Shown: one piece after another, positions 13,099 to 17,023 of the stretch
How positions within the stretch are numbered: position 1 is the stretch's first letter
How the letters are laid out: every line of letters begins with the position of its first letter
From: CAYLTX01 sp046545675
Lineage (GTDB): Bacteria; Myxococcota_A; Bradymonadia; Bradymonadales; Bradymonadaceae
Reading direction: 5' to 3'
Length of the DNA stretch: 17,023 nucleotides
Assembly: GCA_046545675.1 (NCBI GenBank)
Contig: JBKGZI010000074.1
Span: forward strand, 1 to 17,023
Translations under genes and position numbers: made by a program
Notes under the pieces: generated by a model
What the model saw: only the letters and a program-made list of their open reading frames with translations
What the model was told of the DNA's origin: nothing
Database searches by the model: none

Positions 13099-13739
13099 TG
13101 AAAGCCCCGCCCCACAGCCAGGTGAGCATCGCCGGCCACCGCCTGACCATCCGACCGCCCGACACGGCCATCGAGGTGCTGGAACTGACCATCTTCCACA
13201 CCGCCAACACCCTCGAGCACATGGCCACGATGCCGCGCGCTCGGGACGTCGACGCGCTGTGCCGGTGGTGTGCGGCGTATGTGCTCGACGTAGACACCGC
13301 CGAATGGGCCGACTTCGACGAGGCCCGCCGCGCGGCGTTTCTGGATCGGGAGTTTGCCTGGAAAGAACTGCGGGCGCTGAACGAGCAGATCGTCGAGCTT
13401 GCAAGCCTGCCCGCCGAGTTGGTCGCCGATGTGGAGCGGTTCTGGACCATCGCCTGTAAGGGCGGCTGCGAGTGCCCGATCTGCGATGGTGGGCGCGAGC
13501 CGACCGAACGGCTGCTCAAGGCATGTCAGTACGCCCAGCTTCACGAGTCCACCGAGCGAGTGGTCGAGTCCACGGCGATGCTCGGCGATAAACCAGCACT
13601 CCAAGCGCCGTGGTGGCTCTACCAACTCCAGCAGGCCCAGGCGCGCGGAAAAAACCGGGCGGCCTACGAGCGACGAAAAGACAAAGACCGCAAATCCGGC
13701 GTAGACCAAGCACTTAAAAACCGAGGCATCAACGCATGA
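13098..13739 (+). CDS. Cysteine-containing protein in tail-chaperone position
   Basis: A 213-residue protein whose ATG overlaps the tube stop (TAATG). It is helical, with W/E-rich segments (LDREFAWKELRALNEQIVEL) and a cysteine knot CxxxCxCxxC at 120-129 (CKGGCECPIC), plus C55 and C58, possibly a structural zinc site. The C-terminus is basic (NRAAYERRKDKDRKSG). Genes between tube and tape measure usually encode assembly chaperones, often as a frameshifted pair. A slippery A-AAA-AAC lies at 13649-13655, but a -1 shift there stops at 13715-13717. No family recognised. Confidence 0.5.
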   Translation: MKAPPHSQVSIAGHRLTIRPPDTAIEVLELTIFHTANTLEHMATMPRARDVDALCRWCAAYVLDVDTAEWADFDEARRAAFLDREFAWKELRALNEQIVELASLPAELVADVERFWTIACKGGCECPICDGGREPTERLLKACQYAQLHESTERVVESTAMLGDKPALQAPWWLYQLQQAQARGKNRAAYERRKDKDRKSGVDQALKNRGINA

Positions 13740-14263
13740 AGCGCATCTTAGAGATTCCGGTCGACGACGAGCGCACCATCCACATGAAGCGCCGTTTTCC
13801 GGCCAGTGCTTTAAGCCGCCTCGACGAGCGCGCCCCCAGGCTGGTCGAGCAACTGACCGACGTGGTGCTAAGCGAGGCCAGGCGCGCCGAGATAGAGGGC
13901 AAACTGGACGCCGCACAGAGCGCGCGGTCGGCCAACGTGGCCACGGTGATGGCCTCGTTTGAGATCGCGCGCACCACCGTCAGGGAGTTGGGGGCGCTTC
14001 ACGAGTTTTGTTGCACATTGACCGCCAAGGTCGAGGGGTTCGAGGACTTCGAGGGCGACCCGGTGGTCTGGAAGGACAAAGACGCCGCCGCCCGTGTCGA
14101 TCTGTATGACTGCGAGGTGCCCAACACCACGAAAGTCATGATGTATCTGTTCGCCTATCTCATCAAAAACGGCATCGACCCCGAAGCCGCTCAGGAGCGC
14201 GGCCGTCAGGTGAACGCGGCAGACGCGCCCGCAGACGACGGCGAGGAGCCCGACGATGGCTGA
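13736..14263 (+). CDS. Second protein in tail-chaperone position
   Basis: A 175-residue protein, ATG 13736, overlapping the previous stop by 4 nt and lying in the -1 frame relative to it. It has an early basic patch (MKRRFPASALSRLDERAP), helical middle (VATVMASFEIARTTVRELGA), and an acidic region with VEGFEDFEGDPVVWKDKD, ending in a low-complexity acidic tail (DAPADDGEEPDDG). It overlaps the tape measure start by 8 nt. The placement argues for a chaperone of the tape measure protein, as G/GT in lambda, but without sequence similarity I leave the function open. Confidence 0.5.
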   Translation: MKRILEIPVDDERTIHMKRRFPASALSRLDERAPRLVEQLTDVVLSEARRAEIEGKLDAAQSARSANVATVMASFEIARTTVRELGALHEFCCTLTAKVEGFEDFEGDPVVWKDKDAAARVDLYDCEVPNTTKVMMYLFAYLIKNGIDPEAAQERGRQVNAADAPADDGEEPDDG

Positions 14264-16589
14264 AGAAGTCGTCATCACAATCCGCGGGGACGATCAGGCG
14301 TCAGACGACCTCAGGCGGGTGCTCGGCGCGCTCAATGACAACGAGCAGGCCGTCAACGACGCCAGCGGCGCATCGAACAAAAGCGCCAAGGCGAGCGGGA
14401 GCGCTGCGGGCGGCATGGGCAAGATGAAGGTTGCTGCGGCTGCCGGTGCCGCGGCGGTGGCCGGGCTTGCGGTGGCCGTCACCGGCGCGGTGTCGGTCGT
14501 CAAGGGGATGGTCGAGTCGACCGCACGCCAGGCCCTGGAGGCCGACCGCATGTCCAGCGCGCTGGGGCTTAGCACGCAAGCCTACAGCGAGCTCGCCTTT
14601 GCGGCGAAAGCCATGGGCGCCGAGGGCGACCATGTGGCCGACGCCATCGGCACCATCACCGACCGCGCCGAAGACGCCAAAGCGGGGATGCAGAGCTTCA
14701 AGGACGACTTCGCACTGGTGGGCATCGAGGTCGAGGATCTGCGCGGCAAAAACCCAGAGGAGTTGTTCCGCCAGTTCGCCGAGGGCGTGGCGTCGACCGA
14801 GGACCCCAACAAGCGAGCCACTGCGGCGCTCAGGGTGCTCGGCGACGACGTGGGCAGGCGGCTGCTCCCCCTGCTCCAGCAGGGCGAAGAGGGGCTGGAC
14901 AAGTTCGCCGAGAAGGCGCGCGAACTTGGCGTGAGCATCGACCAGGAGGCCGCGGTCAACGCTCGCATGTTCGAGCAGGCGATGGTCGAGTTTGACGCGA
15001 CAATGAACGGCGTGAGCATGGGCGTGGGTAACGCCCTCATTCCCGCCCTGACCGCGCTGTTTGACGCCTTCCGCGTGATCATCGGGCCGATCGGCGGCGG
15101 CACCGACGGGCTCAAAGAGTTCGCGTTCGACGCGGTGGACGTCACCATCAAGGGGCTCGCCGGGCTCATCGAGATCCTTAACACCCTGAGCCCGGTCATC
15201 GCGGCGAGCATCCAATACGTCAAGGTCGCCGGGCAGGCGTGGAAGGTCTATTGGAACGTGCTCACGGGGCTGGCCAAGACGATCACCGGCGTGGTCGTCA
15301 AGGCGTTCGCCAACATCCTCGACGCGCTCGACGCCATCATCGGCGCGGGCGCGTCGGCGGCGAGCGCGCTGGGCATGGACGGGATGGCCGGGGAGTTGCG
15401 CACGGCCCAAAAGGGCGTGTCGCAGTTCCAGGACGTCGTTGACGGGGTGAGCACCGCCGCGTTTGAGGACGCAAAAAGCGACATGGCCGACGTGGGCGAT
15501 GCGGTCGGCGAGATTGGCGGGCTGATCATGGATCTCCCCGAGGTCGACAGTGCCGTATCCAAAAAACTCGAAGAGTTGGCCGGTCGGGTCGAGAAAGCGC
15601 AGGAGAGTGTCGCCGAGGCGCGCGACAAGGTGGCCGAAGAGGAGTTCGAGCGACCTGCGGGTGCGCCCGATGATCGATCGCAGCAGGCGGGTGCGGGCGA
15701 AGGTTCTGGCGACGGTGACGACGAGGCCAAGAAGGCCGCCGAAGAGGCGCGCCGCAATGAACTGGCACGGGAGCGCATCGAGATTTTGCGCACTGAAGAC
15801 GAACTTCAGAAAGCCAAACTCGAGCGTGAACTGGCCCTAAACGAGCTCGCCGATCAGGACCTGACCCGCGATGAAAAGCGGCTTGAGCAGATGCGCATCG
15901 AAAACGAGTACCAGGCCCGCCGAAAGGAACTCGCGGACCAGCGCCGCGCCGCCGAAGAGAGGGCCGACGAGGAGCGAAAAGCTCGGGCTGCAGACCGAAG
16001 GCAAGGCGAGATCGACGACATTCGCGATGTGGCCGCTGCTTTCAAGGGCACCGGTTCGCAGATGGCAAGCGATGTGGGCAACGTCATCGACGTTTTTGCC
16101 GATGTCAAAGAGGGCTCGGCGTCGAGCGTAGACGCCGTGGGTGCGGTGGGTGAAGCTGCAGCGTCCTTTGCCGGACAACTCGGGGCATCTGCCGAGGAGC
16201 AGGCGGGCATCATGGCGATCTTCGAGACGGCGATGGGGTTTGCCACGCTGTTCACTAACCCCGCCGAGAGCGCTGGCCACTTCCTAGCAGCGGCCAACTT
16301 CGGGATGATCGCGGCGACCGGCGGCGGCGCTTCGGGCGGCTCAGATGGCGGGTCGAGCATCGGTGGCGGAGAGTTCCGATCGTCGACCGACGAGGCCGCC
16401 GAAGCGGGCGGTCGTGTGCTCGCCGAGAACCTCGGACGCGAGGACAACGCACGCGGCGGCGACATCATCAACATCGACTTTTCCGGGGCGACCATGCTGG
16501 AGAGCGCGCCCAAAGTGCAGCAGCGCATCAGCAACGCCACCGACCAGGCCCGCCGCCGCAAGGTGAGCCGAGGGGGCAGCCGTGGCTGA
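14256..16589 (+). CDS. Tail tape measure protein
   Basis: This 777-residue protein sets tail length and probably helps DNA pass the membrane. Diagnostic features: a hydrophobic alanine/valine/glycine-rich segment at 59-82 (VAAAAGAAAVAGLAVAVTGA), a PhageMin_Tail-like region around 85-250 (STARQALEADRMSSALGLST, then FRQFAEGVASTEDPNKRATA and LRVLGDD), further hydrophobic stretches at about 250-325, a long charged coiled coil at about 440-590, and a glycine/alanine-rich C-terminus. By the usual rule of about 0.15 nm per residue, tail length would be roughly 115 nm. The ATG lies within GAGGAGCCCGACGATGGC, giving a good ribosome binding site. It is the longest tail gene, as expected. Confidence 0.85.
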   Translation: MAEEVVITIRGDDQASDDLRRVLGALNDNEQAVNDASGASNKSAKASGSAAGGMGKMKVAAAAGAAAVAGLAVAVTGAVSVVKGMVESTARQALEADRMSSALGLSTQAYSELAFAAKAMGAEGDHVADAIGTITDRAEDAKAGMQSFKDDFALVGIEVEDLRGKNPEELFRQFAEGVASTEDPNKRATAALRVLGDDVGRRLLPLLQQGEEGLDKFAEKARELGVSIDQEAAVNARMFEQAMVEFDATMNGVSMGVGNALIPALTALFDAFRVIIGPIGGGTDGLKEFAFDAVDVTIKGLAGLIEILNTLSPVIAASIQYVKVAGQAWKVYWNVLTGLAKTITGVVVKAFANILDALDAIIGAGASAASALGMDGMAGELRTAQKGVSQFQDVVDGVSTAAFEDAKSDMADVGDAVGEIGGLIMDLPEVDSAVSKKLEELAGRVEKAQESVAEARDKVAEEEFERPAGAPDDRSQQAGAGEGSGDGDDEAKKAAEEARRNELARERIEILRTEDELQKAKLERELALNELADQDLTRDEKRLEQMRIENEYQARRKELADQRRAAEERADEERKARAADRRQGEIDDIRDVAAAFKGTGSQMASDVGNVIDVFADVKEGSASSVDAVGAVGEAAASFAGQLGASAEEQAGIMAIFETAMGFATLFTNPAESAGHFLAAANFGMIAATGGGASGGSDGGSSIGGGEFRSSTDEAAEAGGRVLAENLGREDNARGGDIINIDFSGATMLESAPKVQQRISNATDQARRRKVSRGGSRG

Positions 16590-17023
16590 TTTCGTATTTG
16601 GCGCTGACCGCATCTATGCGCCCTTTGAGATCGACAGTAGCAACAACACCCTTCGGGTGACCGACCTCGGCGGCACCGACGATATTAGCGTATCGGCGGA
16701 CACCTACTATAACCACCTCGACGACTCGGACAGCGACTACCCAGGCCTGCTAGACAAACTGGAGGACGCGCTCAACGCAAGCTCGGTGCTCGCCGGCACC
16801 TACTCGATTTCATCGAGCACCCCTGACGGATCGGAGCTGACCAACAGCGGCATCACAATCTCAGACTCATCGGGCGGCCCGTTCACGCTGGAGTTTGACC
16901 ACGCCAACACCACCCTCGACCCGCGCTTGCTCGGGTTCGCGAGCGACGCATCGGATCAGACCGCCGACGCCGAAGACCCTGCGGCCACCCTCGACAGCCC
17001 CTATTCGCTGTGGTCGGTCTGGC
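16582..17023 (+). CDS. Tail protein downstream of the tape measure (5' part)
   Basis: GTG 16582 overlaps the end of the tape measure gene and is preceded by AGGGGG (16571-16576) five bases away, which supports this start. The frame stays open to the window edge, giving 147 codons. The sequence is rich in D, S and T and looks beta-structured (FVFGADRIYAPFEIDSSNNT, SVSADTYYNHLDD, GTYSISSSTPDGSELTN, PFTLEFDHANTT). Genes here commonly encode distal tail or tail-tip proteins, and this composition would suit a virion surface protein. The family is not recognised and the C-terminus is missing. Confidence 0.6.
   Translation, partial: MADFVFGADRIYAPFEIDSSNNTLRVTDLGGTDDISVSADTYYNHLDDSDSDYPGLLDKLEDALNASSVLAGTYSISSSTPDGSELTNSGITISDSSGGPFTLEFDHANTTLDPRLLGFASDASDQTADAEDPAATLDSPYSLWSVW

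Noticed and set aside
13649..13655. A-AAA-AAC heptamer as the working G/GT frameshift site
   Set aside because: The -1 frame meets TAA at 13715-13717 before reaching the second gene, so it cannot by itself make a chaperone fusion.
14301..15410. Antisense open frame of 369 codons within the tape measure gene
   Set aside because: Composition is dominated by R, H, L and D as a reverse-complement shadow. There is no plausible start context or conserved motif.
1..17023. Insertion sequence, integrase or toxin-antitoxin pair
   Set aside because: No transposase or integrase motifs, no terminal inverted repeats with target duplications, and no recognisable toxin-antitoxin pair was seen. The HTH protein at 1150 has no toxin-like partner.

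Overview
The window is a head-and-tail assembly module of a tailed dsDNA phage or prophage, with every gene I support on the + strand. The DNA is GC-rich. The proteins are strongly acidic (frequent D/E runs in the portal, protease/scaffold and capsid), which fits a high-GC, possibly salt-adapted bacterial host. I cannot name the host from sequence alone. No integrase, lysis or replication gene is visible, so phage versus prophage is undecided.

Layout: (1) 1-1624 is an upstream accessory stretch. It holds the end of an unknown gene, a 105-nt tRNA-like element with an abnormal middle, a possible micro-ORF, and a chain of small overlapping genes (a DnaJ-type zinc-finger mini-protein, a small phage protein, an XRE-type HTH protein and an unknown 86-aa protein). 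(2) 1621-7108 is the packaging and portal unit. A sigma70-like promoter and a hairpin leader precede the small terminase (with an extra N-terminal zinc motif), the large terminase, a 910-aa portal fused to a MuF-type minor head domain, and three small unknown genes. (3) 7116-9766 is a second promoter and hairpin leader followed by a Mu gpI-like protease/scaffold (with a plausible nested scaffold start), a decoration protein and the major capsid protein. (4) 9780-11975 holds connector, neck and tail-completion genes, including a SAP-like protein, an unusual 101-nt out-of-frame overlap and a Mu gpG-like tail completion protein. (5) 12028-17023 holds the tail tube, two proteins in the tail-chaperone position, the tape measure, and a truncated downstream tail gene.

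The gene order is a mosaic. The head genes resemble Mu-like phages (portal, MuF, I/Z protease-scaffold, gpG). The tail has no sheath gene between the terminator-position gene and the tube gene, so a long non-contractile (siphovirus-type) tail is the simplest reading.

The most distinctive non-coding signal is a repeated leader cassette. A GC-rich hairpin followed by a nearly identical segment carrying the ribosome binding site sits directly before the decoration, major capsid and tail tube genes, which are expected to be the highest-copy virion proteins. Related small hairpins sit before the small terminase, portal and protease genes. Together with the tRNA-like element, this suggests RNA-level control of structural gene dosage. 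I see no known defence or CRISPR system.
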